From: Cyrtodaria siliqua
Lineage: Eukaryota; Mollusca; Bivalvia; Adapedonta; Hiatellidae
Direction: 5' to 3'
DNA: 64,000 nucleotides
Assembly: GCA_037043455.1 (NCBI GenBank)
Contig: JAWPHD010001288.1
Span: 273,560 to 337,559 of the forward strand
The notes below the pieces were generated by a model. That model was not told the DNA's origin. It did not search any database and saw nothing but the letters and a program-made list of their open reading frames with translations. Shown here one piece after another: positions 14,069 to 25,241 of this stretch (position 1 is its first letter; each line of letters begins with the position of its first letter). The translations under genes and the position numbers were made by a program.

Positions 14069-14505
14069 GCAAATAAAAGACAATTGAATTGGGGTTTTAA
14101 GGTGCACCAACACATGAAAAGGTTATATGGCGCCTAAAAGGCATGAACATGCCAGGCTCATCTTCCATGTACATCGAGATAAAATATGGAAAATGGGCCT
14201 AGAACCTTCTCACCCTGAACTGCAGAGTTGCTGCAAATTCTATCGTAGAAACTCCATTTACGCTGGAGCCACGTTATTGTTTTTCTGCCACTGCTCTGTT
14301 GATGCAAGCGAGATAGCACCTGAAACAATGCAGGGATCATGATGAAGACCTTTAATGAACATGAACAAAAAATGATAAAATGAACATGAATTTGGGGTGA
14401 TTCTGCCCCTCTGCCTACCCCTCCAAAGGGATCTGCAGTGGCCGTATTCTTTGCCCCGTGACCAAACGGGGCCCCCAGCAACCACACGGGGCAAATAAAA
14501 GACAA
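14069..14505 (+). mobile_element. Retroposon-like element with 15-bp target duplication (family Q)
   Basis: GCAAATAAAAGACAA occurs exactly at 14069-14083 and 14491-14505 and brackets the element. The element begins TTGAATTGGGGTTTTAAGG, then 'tgcaccaacacatg' and 'ggttatatggcgcc', and ends in a C/G-rich 'accacacggg'. A TSD of this length is typical of LINE-mobilised retroposition. No coding region is supported. Relatives are at 21725-22250 and 22540-22815 (- strand), with a fragment near 6050-6090. Confidence 0.7.
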
Positions 14506-14515
14506 GAACATGGTT

Positions 14516-15147
14516 TATCAACTTAATAAGTTGTTCTCTGTTCTGGAATTTATCATCTATCTAGACAAAATCCATGACTCAGAGCAAAATCTAAAATTGT
14601 TTTGAATATTTCGACTGATATTTTCAGCTGATCGGACTAGTGATGCGTGTCGTCACATGACACAGGAATGTTGCGAGACAAAAGGAGAGAAGCAACGGAG
14701 GTCATTACTTTACCAAGAAGAGGGTCTGCAGCTACCCCTGGTGTACAACTCTCTTGTTATCACGCTACGTTTCTATGTAATGACATGTGTCAGTAGTCGG
14801 TTCAGCTGACAAAGAACATGAGATATTGCGAACCATATAAGTAATGCTCGTGCAAACTATTAGACCGCTAGCTCTTTTAGTTCCAGAACATTTTTTAAAG
14901 GCTTTAAGTAATGCTGTGACCCCAGCGGCCGGGCCACATTTGACCCTAGGGTAATCATAATTTAAACTAGAACTATCACTGAAGGTGATGAATACACCAG
15001 CTTAAATTTAAGTCAAAGGACCATAATTCTGTAATAAACTAGGCAATCAACAATGGGCGTAGAGGGTCATAAGGACATCAGTTGTCATGTGTATATGAAG
15101 TTTGGGGAACAACCCATTCAAAACTGTTTGAGGAATGCAAGAAAGAA
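14516..15147. other. No supported gene
   Basis: A run without stops from 14616 (after 'ttttcag') lasts about 60 codons and includes DACRHMTQECCETKG, but it matches no family I recognise and the downstream donor is unclear. Confidence 0.3.
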
Positions 15148-17369
15148 CAAGAGGTCAATGACCTTGAAGCTCTACTGATTGATTTTGATTTCAGGAAGTA
15201 GTCGCTACAGACTTGTTTTTTGAAAATCTATTTTTAACCGTTGCGGCCATCTTGAATTTCCGGCCGACCTGAAATTTTGCTAAGATCAATAAGACATTAA
15301 GAGCAACATTCCTGTGAAGTTTCATGAAAATCCGTCAGGTAGTTTCAAAGAAGTAGTCGCTACAAGTTTTCATTATATAACTCTATGTAAACAAAGCAGC
15401 CATGTTTAAGGTCAAATCAAAACGATTTTCGACAAGGACCAACATCATGTCATACTGATCATTTTAGAAAAAGTCCCATATCAATATCTCTTATTGTTTA
15501 GAAGAAGTAGTCGCTACAAACTTATTTATTTTAAATCTATTTTTAGCTGTGGCGGCCATCTTGAATTTCCGGCCGACCTGAAATTTTTCTAGGATCAACT
15601 AGACATCAAGAGCAACATTCCTGTGAAGTTTCATGAACATCCGTCAAGTCGTTTCAGAGGAGTAGTCGCTACAAGTTTTTACTATATATAACTATGTAAC
15701 CAAAGATGGCCACTGGCAGCCATGTTTAACGTCGAATCAAAATAATTTTCCACAAGGATCTACATCATGTCATGCTGATCATTTTAGAAAAAGTCCCATA
15801 TCAATATCACTTATAGTTTTCAAGAAGTAGTCGCTACAAACTTATTTTTTAAAAATCTATTTTTAGCTGTGACGGCCATCTTGAATTTCCGGCCGACCTG
15901 AAATTTTGATAGGATCAATTAGACATCAAGAGCAACATTCCTGTAAAGTTTCATGACAATCCGCCAAGTAGTTTCAGAGGAGTAGTCGCTACAAGTTTTT
16001 ACTATATAACTATGTAAACAAAGATGGCCGCTGGCAGCCATGTTTAACGTTGAATCAAAACGATTTTTGACTAGGATCAACATCATGTAATGCTGATCAT
16101 TTTAGAAAAAGTCCCATATCAATATCACTTATAGTTTTCAAGAAGTAGTCGCTACAAACTTATTTTTTAAAAATCTATTTTTAGCTGTGACGGCCATCTT
16201 GAATTTCCGGCCGACCTGAAATTTTTCTAGGATCAATCAGACATCAAGAGCAACATTCCTGTAAAGTTTCATGAATATCCGCCAAGTAGTTTCAGAGAAG
16301 TAGTCGCTACAAGTTTTTACTATATAACTCTATGTAAACAAAGATGGCCGCTGGCAGCCATGTTTAACGTTGAATCAAAACGATTTTTGACTAGGATCAA
16401 CATCATGTCATGCTGATCATTTTAGAAAAAGTCCCATATCAATATCACTTATAGTTTTCAAGAAGAAGTCGCTACAAACTTGTATTTTAAAACTCTATTT
16501 TTAGCTTTGGCGGCCATCTTGGATTTCACATCAACATGAATTTTTGCTAGGATCAACTAGACTTTATGGGCAACATTTCTGTAAAGTTTCATGAATATCC
16601 ATCCAGTAGTTTCAGCTGTGAAGTCGCTACAAGTTTTTACTATATAACTCTATGTAAACAAAGATGGCCGCTGGCAGCCATGTTTAACGTTGAATCAAAA
16701 CGATTTTTGACTAGGATCAACATCATGTCATGCTGATCATTTTAGAAAAAGTCCCATATCAATATCACTTATAGTTTTCAAGAAGAAGTCGCTACAAACT
16801 TGTATTTTAAAACTCTATTTTTAGCTTTGGCGGCCATCTTGGATTTCACATCAACATGAATTTTTGCTAGGATCAACTAGACTTTATGGGCAACATTTCT
16901 GTAAAGTTTCATGAATATCCATCCAGTAGTTTCAGCTGTGAAGTCGCTACAAGTTTTTACTATATAACTCTATGTAAACAAAGATGGCCGCTGGCAGCCA
17001 TGTTTAACGTTGAATCAAAACGATTTTTGACTAGGATCAACATCATGTCATGCTGATCATTTTAGAAAAAGTCCATATCAATATCACTTATAGTTTTCAA
17101 GAAGAAGTCGCTACAAACTTGTATTTTAAAACTCTATTTTTAGCTTTGGCGGCCATCTTGGATTTCACATCAACATGAATTTTTGCTAGGATCAACTAGA
17201 CTTTATGGGCAACATTTCTGTAAAGTTTCATGAATATCCATCCAGTAGTTTCAGCTGTGAAGTCGCTACAAATAAAAGTTTACGGACAGACGGACAGACG
17301 GACGGACAGACGGACGACGGACTCCGCACCACGGCATAAGCTCTGCTGATCTCTGATCAGTAGAGCTAA
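15148..17369 (+). mobile_element. Pearl/HINE-like element with expanded tandem core of about 320-bp units
   Basis: It starts with the near-palindrome ACAAGAGGTCAATGACC, has about 6.5 tandem units (each with 'gtagtcgctacaaac', 'ggcggccatcttg', 'acattcctgtaaagtttcatg', 'tcatgctgatcattttag'), then (GACG)n at 17286-17325, CGGCATAAGCTCTGCTGATC and the hairpin around 'ctctgatcag'. Units at 16451-16770 and 16771-17089 are the same except for one missing C, so the array expanded recently. No transposase is encoded; it is non-autonomous. Assignment to Pearl/HINE rests on this layout. Confidence 0.8.
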
Positions 17370-17714
17370 AAATGTGTTACGCGACGTGACAAACATGTGT
17401 TCCACAACACAATGGGACGCGACGGGACATTACGGACAACGTGATTCTTATAATAATATATAGCCCGACTTCACTTTGGAAAGCAGGGGTATAAAAAATT
17501 TAAAAAAATTTACCTAAGGATCATCCAAGTCAATTTTTATCAATTTTGACCTATTACTTTCTAAAGAGAAGTTGTTAACAATGGACGGACGACAGATGAG
17601 GAGTGATCCCAATAAATTCAGAAAAAAACACTGTCATAAAACATCCAGTTTTTAAAACAAGCGGTTATAATTTTGTCTTCGCAGTTCAAAGCTTTGTAAA
17701 CAATCACATAATAA

Positions 17715-18440
17715 AATGTGACATTTGTAATAGTTTAATAAAATGTGAAAGGACTAGGTATGATAAGGGACAAAATTGGCCCCCAATATTGAAAGTTTTA
17801 AATATCTAGATTAGCTACAAATGAACTGAATCAATATTAAAACTCATTACAAGTACACTTGAAGGCTCTAAATGAATTTAAGAGCCTTTTAAACAAGGCG
17901 TTTCCTTTCAAAAAAATGACATTTTTGTTCATTTTCAGCAGTTTTCGATCAGTTTTTGGTCTTAGAAATACAGAGGGCACCTTCGAGCACAGCTGAATTT
18001 TTGTTGAAACAAGTACTTGATAGGGATGCATCATCAGCCAAAAAACTGTGTGTGCTCGGAGGTGCACTCTATATTTTTAGGATCAAAATCTTGTCCAGAA
18101 AGGTCCAAAATCTACAAAATATAACAAAATTACCAAAAATGCCATTTTTTGAGACCCTGTTAATTCTTCCAGATAAATAAAATAAATAAAAATTTAGTTT
18201 GAAGATAGAATATGATCGATTTACTTCAACATTCACAACAGATAATATGTAAATATTATTTTTTTGCATTTTGAACATATTTGGGGCCAAAATACCCCCC
18301 TTATCATACCTTGTCCTTTGTAATAGTTTAATAAAATTTGACATTTGTAATAATTTAATAAAATGTATGTCACATTTTATTAAAATATACATTGTAAGTT
18401 AGAAAATGTCCACATTTGTAATAGTTTTAATAACATTACG
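17715..18440. repeat. 27-bp repeat 'catttgtaatagtttaataaaatgtga' cluster
   Basis: Copies flank the TIR element at 17748-18319 and continue at 18340-18430. The same sequence at 37277-37825 hosts a TA-flanked MITE. Confidence 0.7.
17748..18319. mobile_element. 572-bp inverted-repeat element
   Basis: The left end AAAGGACTAGGTATGATAAG and right end TTATCATACCTTGTCCTTT are inverted copies. The match extends into 'ttggccccca' and 'tttggggcca'. It interrupts the 27-bp repeat cluster. No transposase is encoded and no TSD was resolved. Confidence 0.75.
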
Positions 18441-19719
18441 TGGTCCCGGTCTTAATTCCTTTAAGCGAGGACAGATGCGCCGAAGGCGGAGCTTATCGTA
18501 CTTATCGTACTATCGATATAGGTAATTTGTGGGCGGAGCTTAGCGCTTATCGTGACGGACTATTTTCAATGGAGTTTACTCGACTCTGTGATTTTATGAG
18601 ACGGATCGATAATTGTCTTGGTATTTCCTTTAACAATTATTGTCGTATTTATTGAAATACATGATTTGTTTAAAGATTGTAATATTGCACAGAAAAAAAA
18701 TGCGCACGTAACAATCAATTACAGTAAGAGAGGCGTGAAATGAGTCTATATAAATTATCTGCCCGTCGTAATTGGCACGAGTGAAAATGTAATATCCTTG
18801 TTTAGATAAATTCTATCAAATTCGTGAATTTGTCAGGACCCAGATGATCCTCGTTTTCATGTCACCCACCAAAACAGTCATGTACTTACACACCATTCTC
18901 AATCTGTAATATCCACATTGTTCGGGGCACATTTACGATAAACGAAATGGAATTGTATCAAAGTTACCACAATGTTGATTTACTGTTTATGCACATGAAC
19001 CAACCCTATAAAAAACAATGTCTACTGGTATTTTTTTGTGGGATTAAAAATGCCGCGGTCTTTTGATGTTGCCGTGCGGCGTCTGAAAAACAGGCGATCA
19101 CCGCGATTGTATGACGCAACACAAAGACCTTTTGATCTTGCGCGTTTACCGCGACTTTGTCGAGATCAAGAACAGAAATTAACAATTTAAAGGAGCAGTA
19201 ATAAAGTTATGTGTACTCGACTGTATTGAAATAATAAAAAAATCTTTAACGTATAAAAAAAACTATTGTTAAATATCTAATTAGATATTAAAAATATTAG
19301 CAGTTCTAATTAAGGGGCAAACCACGCATAGACGACTGGATATATCAGCTTGCGTCTTTACGCGTTTTATATTTTGAGAAAACGTACTTTATCTAAAAAA
19401 AATAAAGGAGTTTTCGTTTGTGTTGCAGCTCCATTCACCAAATGACAAGTTTATTCAGACAAGATATTAGCCAACATTTCGGTCTAAATTACTCGTGAAA
19501 AAAATAATCGGCCTCTCATATATCATCACAAATTTGAACACTCATGGAATGTCGAGTAGTTTCAAGTAGTCCTTTATTATAACGTCTTTATTATTATTAT
19601 TTTTGACGTAGTCATTTTTCGTTTGTTACAATTGTTCACGGTCATCTGTTTATAGCTACAAACCAGGTTTACTGAAAACATTCAGCCTATAAAAAAAACA
19701 CAATCTGATTCTATTAACT
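18441..19719. other. No supported gene; one short basic ORF
   Basis: ATG at 19050 opens a 46-codon frame ending at 19190 (MPRSFDVAVRRLKNRRSPRL...), arginine-rich and in a locally G+C-richer patch. It has no recognisable family and may be chance. Confidence 0.3.
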
Positions 19720-19916
19720 TAGGGGACAAACAGCAATCTTGAAGTTTTTATCATGCATTAAAAATTGAACTTACAATTCAATTATCCAGTATAATTTTTG
19801 CACACAATTAGTGATTTTTTTAAAAAGTTTTATCAATATGCAAAACAATATATTAAAATCTAATGTGGACACTGTGAGTTTAAAAAAAATAATCAAGATT
19901 GCTCATGTCCCTTTAA
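19720..19916. mobile_element. About 200-bp MITE (copy 2 of the GGGACA...AGCAATCTTG family)
   Basis: The ends 'aggggacaaacagcaatcttg' and 'caagattgctcatgtccctt' are inverted repeats. It is the same family as 58357-58646, and both share 'tttttatcaagcattgaaaatt'-type sequence just inside the left end. Confidence 0.75.
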
Positions 19917-20179
19917 AGGAACTTCCAACTATTGATCATTATATTGCCACAAGAATACATTTAAACAAAGAGAAATTTCTTTTTAATTATATGAAAGTTT
20001 AGTACAATGTCAAAACGATTTTAGGATTAATACACCCGAGAAGCTAAAAATAATTGCCACGTGTCCCCTTTAATTTAATCTATATTTAATTTTAACAAAA
20101 TTAACTTTTAAGAAAGATATCATAGATGTAAACGTGTGGATTCTGAAATATGGAAACGCCATGACTGTCTTAGGATGAG

Positions 20180-20905
20180 CATTTGTCTTTTATGTTCGTT
20201 GCCTATGCCTTTACATTCGGTACATATGCCTTCAGTACATAATTATGCCTTTATGTTCGGTGCATATGCCATTTCAGTTCGGTGCATGTCTTTATGTTCG
20301 GTACATATGCATTTTTGTTCGGTGCATATGCCATATGAATTGTTCGGTGCATAATCCATTATATAAAGTAGTTTACTGAGATACTAGCCGCATTCACATA
20401 CAAATTTGAAACTAAGTTTTCTAAGTATAACAGGGGCTATAGTTCTGTTTAAATGCAGGAGTTATAGAAACTGACACTGTGGTGTCTGATGATGCTGAAT
20501 GCAGGTGTGTGAAGTTTTCAGAGATACAACTTTAATCAAGTGACGCAGACAACGACAATCAAGAAAAAAGCCTAGCAAAAAAATCTGTGCATATGCCTTT
20601 AAGTTCAGTGCATATGTCTTTATGTTCGGAAACATATGCATTTTTGTTCGGTGCATATGCCATATGAATTGTTCGGTGCATTATATACATATATAATCCA
20701 TTATATAAAGTAGTTTTCCGAGATACTAGCTGCATTCACATACAAACTTGAACCAAGTTTTTTTAAGTATAACAGGGGCTACAATTCTGTTTAATGCAGG
20801 AGTTACAGAAAAACTGGCTATGTGGTGTCTGTTGATGCCGAATGCAGGTGTGTGAAGTTTCAGAGATACAACTTTAATCAAGTGATGCAGACGACAATGA
20901 CAATC
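20180..20905. repeat. 342-bp direct duplication with short 'tatgccttta(t)gttcggtgca' repeats
   Basis: 'ataatccattatataaagtag' at 20351 recurs at 20693. Both copies run through 'aacaggggct', 'gcaggagtta' and 'tttaatcaagtga'. Each is preceded by short repeats of 'ttcggtgcatatgcc' (20200-20350, 20585-20680). Confidence 0.85.
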
Positions 20906-21616
20906 AAGTGATGAAAATAGTTTTTTCTTTTTCGAAAAAGTCTAATAAAAAAGGGACTCAACATGTAAACGTTTCGTACCGACGGATAAGGGAAGCCTAA
21001 TTTCGTGGCGGTGCATACAAATATGGTTAGTTGATTGAATGTTGTTTTTACGTCATTTTCATTACATGTTTTAGATTATTATACATTATTCAACTTTTAT
21101 AATCGGTCACTTTTCAACGAATTATATATATCTTTTAATAATTCATATTTTCATTTGAAATTTTAACTGGCGTCGTTTAACAAATATCGCTAGCAATTTA
21201 TAAAACTTAATCTGCCTTGATTGGACTATACCCTTGTTGATAAACTTAATAAAAACTTGATTTAATATGTTTCGGTGATTTTCAGTTTTTAGTATTCATG
21301 TTTTTTCAGAAAACCTGGGTGACCGATTATAAAAGTTGAGTAGTGGTGGAGGACACCCCTACCACTTTTTCCTGGATAAAACAAGTACATTTACTTTATA
21401 CCTCCCCCATTCCAAATAATCAACTCTTTCTCAAAATCGAAGCAGTGAGAGAGGTTTCAAGCATTTTGGGCACATACTTTCAGTATACACGCCTTACCAA
21501 TATAGCCCTTGACAACAGTTTGAAATACAGAAAGACTAAAACAATTGTTTTTCTTCTCTAATGTTCTTTATTTATACCAATCAATATTAAAATGCACATC
21601 AAATCCATTTTTTTTT

Positions 21617-21647
<31 letters not shown>

Positions 21648-21724
21648 TTCCAGAATACTGGCATAATAGATTGAATAAATTGTGGTTTACTGCGCACTAG
21701 CACGTTGAGTGACTTGATGTTTAC
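20906..21724. other. No gene; (TA)n microsatellite
   Basis: Perfect TA dinucleotides run at about 21616-21648. A 72-codon frame at 21343-21561 has no support. Confidence 0.5.
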
Positions 21725-22250
21725 AGCACACCAACTCTAAAAGGGTTATATAGCACCAACAGGTGTGATCATTTCATGCCCACCCTCCTTTTACAGCAAG
21801 ATAAAAAAAGTGTACAAAACGGGTTTAGATCCTTCAGATCTGAGAGTTGCTGCAAAATTTGGTGTAAGCACTCCTATTTTTTTGCTGGACCTGTGATCAT
21901 AGTTTTCAGCCACCACTTAAGTAGCACCTGAAACAATACAGGGATGATGTAGACCTTTAACATTATAAAAAGGACTACACATGCATTCAGAGGGATTTTA
22001 CCTCTGCCTGGATAAACTGTGGCCCTATTCTTGCCCAGGAACCATAAAGGAATTCACCAACACAAGAAATGTTATATTGCGTGAAACAGGAATGAACATG
22101 CCAGGCTCATCCTCCATTTACATCAAGATAAAATATGGAGAATGGGCCTAGAAGCTTCTAACATGCAGAGGTGCTGCAAATTCTTTAGTAGACACTCCAT
22201 TTATGATCAAGCCTCGTTTCCACGGTTGCATATTTAATCTTTCATTCATT
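21725..22250 (+). repeat. Family Q copies, two partial units in tandem
   Basis: 'cacaccaactctaaaagggttatatagcacc' and, from about 22048, 'caccaacacaagaaatgttatattgcg' start two units. Both continue through 'gggcctagaagcttct' and 'gagttgctgcaaatt'-type sequence as in 14084-14490. Confidence 0.65.
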
Positions 22251-22539
22251 CAGCAAAATTCCAAAAGGTCATAAAACCCATGAGGATTAAAAACATACAT
22301 ATTTATTTAAAAGGTCGACAGCAGATATACTAATCAAAATTTGCAAAGGATCACTTTTTTCTTCCATATAATTTTATTAGAAATTAATTCATAATAACGT
22401 TATTAATTTCATTGATACTTCAACAATTCCTTCAACAATTCCACAATTAGAATCAAGTCATATACTGCCCTAAATAAATTCATGTAAATTAGAACTAATG
22501 CTATTTATTTTAACTAAAAGTTTAAACAGCAAAATAGAT

Positions 22540-22815
22540 CCTTAGCAAGCACTGTAGATCCTGCTAGAGGCAGAGGGGTAGGACCCACCTTTCTGTGCAT
22601 TTTTTTATCATGCTCATTCAAGGTTTTCTTCACGACACTGCATATGCAAATGTCGAAACATGGCTCCATCGTAAATGGAGTGTCTACAAAAGAATTTGCA
22701 ACTCTGCAGGTTCGAATATTGTATCTTGATGTAAATGGAGGATGAGCCTGATGCCAGTTCATCCCTGTTCGGCGCCATATAACCTTTCATGTGTTGGTGC
22801 ACCTTAAAACACCAA
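22540..22815 (-). repeat. Family Q copy, reverse orientation
   Basis: It ends 'catgtgttggtgcaccttaa' plus 'aacaccaattcaattcag', the reverse complement of the 14084 start, and contains 'gtaaatggaggatgagcctg' in reverse. Confidence 0.7.
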
Positions 22816-22989
22816 TTCAATTCAGAAGCAAACAGAGCTTGTATAGATGATCTAACATATATGGAGAACCAAATTTATTAAACACGCTTACATAATTTTG
22901 AATGTTGATTTAAAAGTTGCAAAAGTCTATTAAGCATCCATAAGGCAATACGGTGTTGCTTAAATATGCTAAGCGGGCTATACATATTA

Positions 22990-23965
22990 AGCAATACATA
23001 CTATGGTGAAAACCTAAAGTGCTAATGGAAGTCACGTGATCGCAGAAAAGGTAAATCTTGTGGGTCCCACTTTATTTACAAATAATAATTTTAAAACAAG
23101 TGGTCAATGACCTTCTACTGATTGACTTTGATTTCAGGAAGTAGTCGCTACAAACGTTTTTTTTTGAAAATTTATTTTTAGCCGTGGCGGCCATCTTAAA
23201 TTTATGGCCAACCTGAAATTTTGCAAGGATCAATTAGACATCAAGAGCAACATTCGTGTGAGGTTCCATATCAATATCACTTATAGTTTTCAAGAAGTAG
23301 TCGCTACAAACTTATTTTTTAAAAATCTATTTTTATCTGAAATTTTGCTTGGATCAATTAGACATTCAGAGCAACATTCCTGTAAAGTTCCATGAAAATC
23401 CGCCAAATAGTTTCAGAGGAGTAGTCGCTACAAGTTTTTACTATATAACTCTATGTAAACAAAGATGGCCGCTGGCAGCCATGTTTAACGTCGAATCAAA
23501 ATGATTTTTGACAAGGACCAACATCATGTCATGCTGATCATTTTAGAAAAAGTCCCATATCAATATCTTTTAGAGTTTTCAAGAAGTAGTCGCTACAAAC
23601 TTGTTTTTTAAAAACCTATTTTTAGATTTGGCGGCCATCTTGGATTTCACATCAACATGAATTTTTGCTAGGATCAACTAGACTTCATGGGTAACATTTC
23701 TGTCAAGTTTCATGAATATCCATTCAGTAGTTTCAGAGGAGTAGTCGCTACAAAAAAAAAGTTTACGGACAGACGGACGACGGACGCCACGGCATAAGCT
23801 CTGCTGATTTCTGATCAGTCGAGCTAAAAAAACTACTCACGAATGTATTACATGTACTACAGACTTCTTAGGGTCTATGCTCATGTTTTCATGCATACAT
23901 TTCACTGAATAAAAGTCCGACAGTTATTTGGTTATGCTCATTATCTGCTTACTTACGGACAGTGT
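22990..23965. mobile_element. Family P element interrupted by a Pearl-like insertion
   Basis: The left part ('acatactatggtgaaaacct', 'gtcacgtgatcgcag') and right part ('actcacgaatgtattacatg', 'ttatttggttatgctc', 'cttacggacagtgtcccttt') match adjacent sequence in the uninterrupted copy at 13720-13970. The 23097-23829 element lies between them. Confidence 0.75.
23097..23829 (+). mobile_element. Pearl/HINE-like element, about two core units, nested in family P
   Basis: It starts 'acaagtggtcaatgacct', has two tandem units, then 'gacggacagacggacgacgg', 'ccacggcataagctctgctg' and the terminal hairpin 'tgatttctgatca' with 'gtcgagcta'. It has the same ends as 15148-17369. Confidence 0.8.
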
Positions 23966-24331
23966 CCCTTTAACAACAACCCACAAGAGATCCTATAATA
24001 TTGGAACTTGGTACTTTATCTGTTTCAAAACGAATTTTGTCTGAAATATATACCATGGCATCTGAATTTACTACTACTATAGCCATTAAACATTATAGTT
24101 TCTACGTAGTAGATATTCAATTCTGGTAGGTGTGTGATGTTTATCAACGATATTATTTTGTGTTATATAAGCTAAAAGTTACGGACAATGATCATGATTT
24201 TTTAAACAAGAGATATAATTTGAATTGGTACGGCATGCAGCAATTCAATCCAAACTGGTGAAACAGGCATTATCTTTATTTTGACCAGATACAGATAAAT
24301 GGTGAAAAATCAGACAGCCAACCACGTTTCC

Positions 24332-24429
24332 TCGATAGCTCAGTTGGTAGAGCGCTGGACCCACAAGCCTACCCGAACCCAGGGTCTCCAGCTTACACGG
24401 CTAGCGCTCTACCAACTGAGTTATCGAGA
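24332..24429. repeat. Palindrome built from two tRNA 5' halves
   Basis: 'cctcgatagctcagttggta' plus 'gagcgct' on + and its near-perfect inverted copy at 24403-24429 flank a 43-bp spacer. On the - strand the spacer supplies an anticodon stem CTAGC/GCTGG with loop CGTGTAA and a box B-like GGGTTCGGGT. That resembles tRNA-Thr(TGT), but position 33 is G and the T-arm and acceptor do not pair. It is therefore a tRNA-derived relic rather than a functional tRNA. Confidence 0.75.
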
Positions 24430-24465
24430 ACACACAATTGCCCATCAAATTTCCATCATGTACAT

Positions 24466-24935
24466 GTAACGTCTCACAACACAGTTAATTTTACATTGCC
24501 CTACATATGTACAAGGACCACTCTGGACCACTGTAGAACTTCCTGAATTTTCTTAAAACTACTTTCTTTGTGAAACTTGACGTCTGTTGCTCGAATTATC
24601 CAGCAAAAAACACGGGGTTGAGCAATTTGCTTTTTTAAATATCAATAGTTTGAAGAGACCCTCTTGAATTTGTCTATTTCACTTTCATGTGTATCACTTC
24701 CCGGTATTAAGACTCTCAGATTATCACTACCCGGTATTAGACTCTCAGATCTGGGCTCAGAAACATTCAGGCATATCCAAACCTATACGAAACCCATACT
24801 TGTCACCTGCAACAAAAAAGAGAAACTATTTGCACATATTAAAAAATAAACAAGAACCGAAAAACACAGACACTTTTTTCAAGCGCCAGAAAGTTCCTAC
24901 CAGGACTGGCAACGGAAATAACTGTTTAGTGAGAC
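24466..24935. repeat. Segmental duplicate, copy 1
   Basis: It matches 30700-31255 through 'acgtctcacaacacagttaa', 'gtgaaacttgacgtctgttg' and 'aagcgccagaaagttcctac'. Function unknown. Confidence 0.85.
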
Positions 24936-25241
24936 GTTGAAGGAAAAAAGTTCCGCGACATGTGATGAAAATCTTTTCTGAAGAAACTTACGTAAAAGCC
25001 CTACATGAATGGCCTCATTTGACCACATCGGGCGACTGTTTGTGAAATTATAGCGTAAAGTATGACAACGAGGATTAGACAAATTGAGATCTAGGCAATT
25101 CGCAAATGTATAGGATTGCATAGAGACGACAAAGGTGTATCTTTATATCTTTAATAACTCATTCTTTAGTAAAATAATTATCAGTATTGTTATTTCTATA
25201 TTGAGCGTTATGTTTAAAGTGTGTAAGTCAAGTCATGTCAC

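Noticed and set aside
14616..14810. Stop-free run after 'ttttcag' with cysteines (SDACRHMTQECC...)
   Set aside because: Looks exon-like, but there is no recognisable family, no convincing donor and no partner exon nearby.
24350..24425. Functional tRNA-Thr(TGT) gene on the - strand
   Set aside because: The anticodon stem pairs, but position 33 is G and the T-arm and acceptor stems do not pair; it is part of a palindrome.
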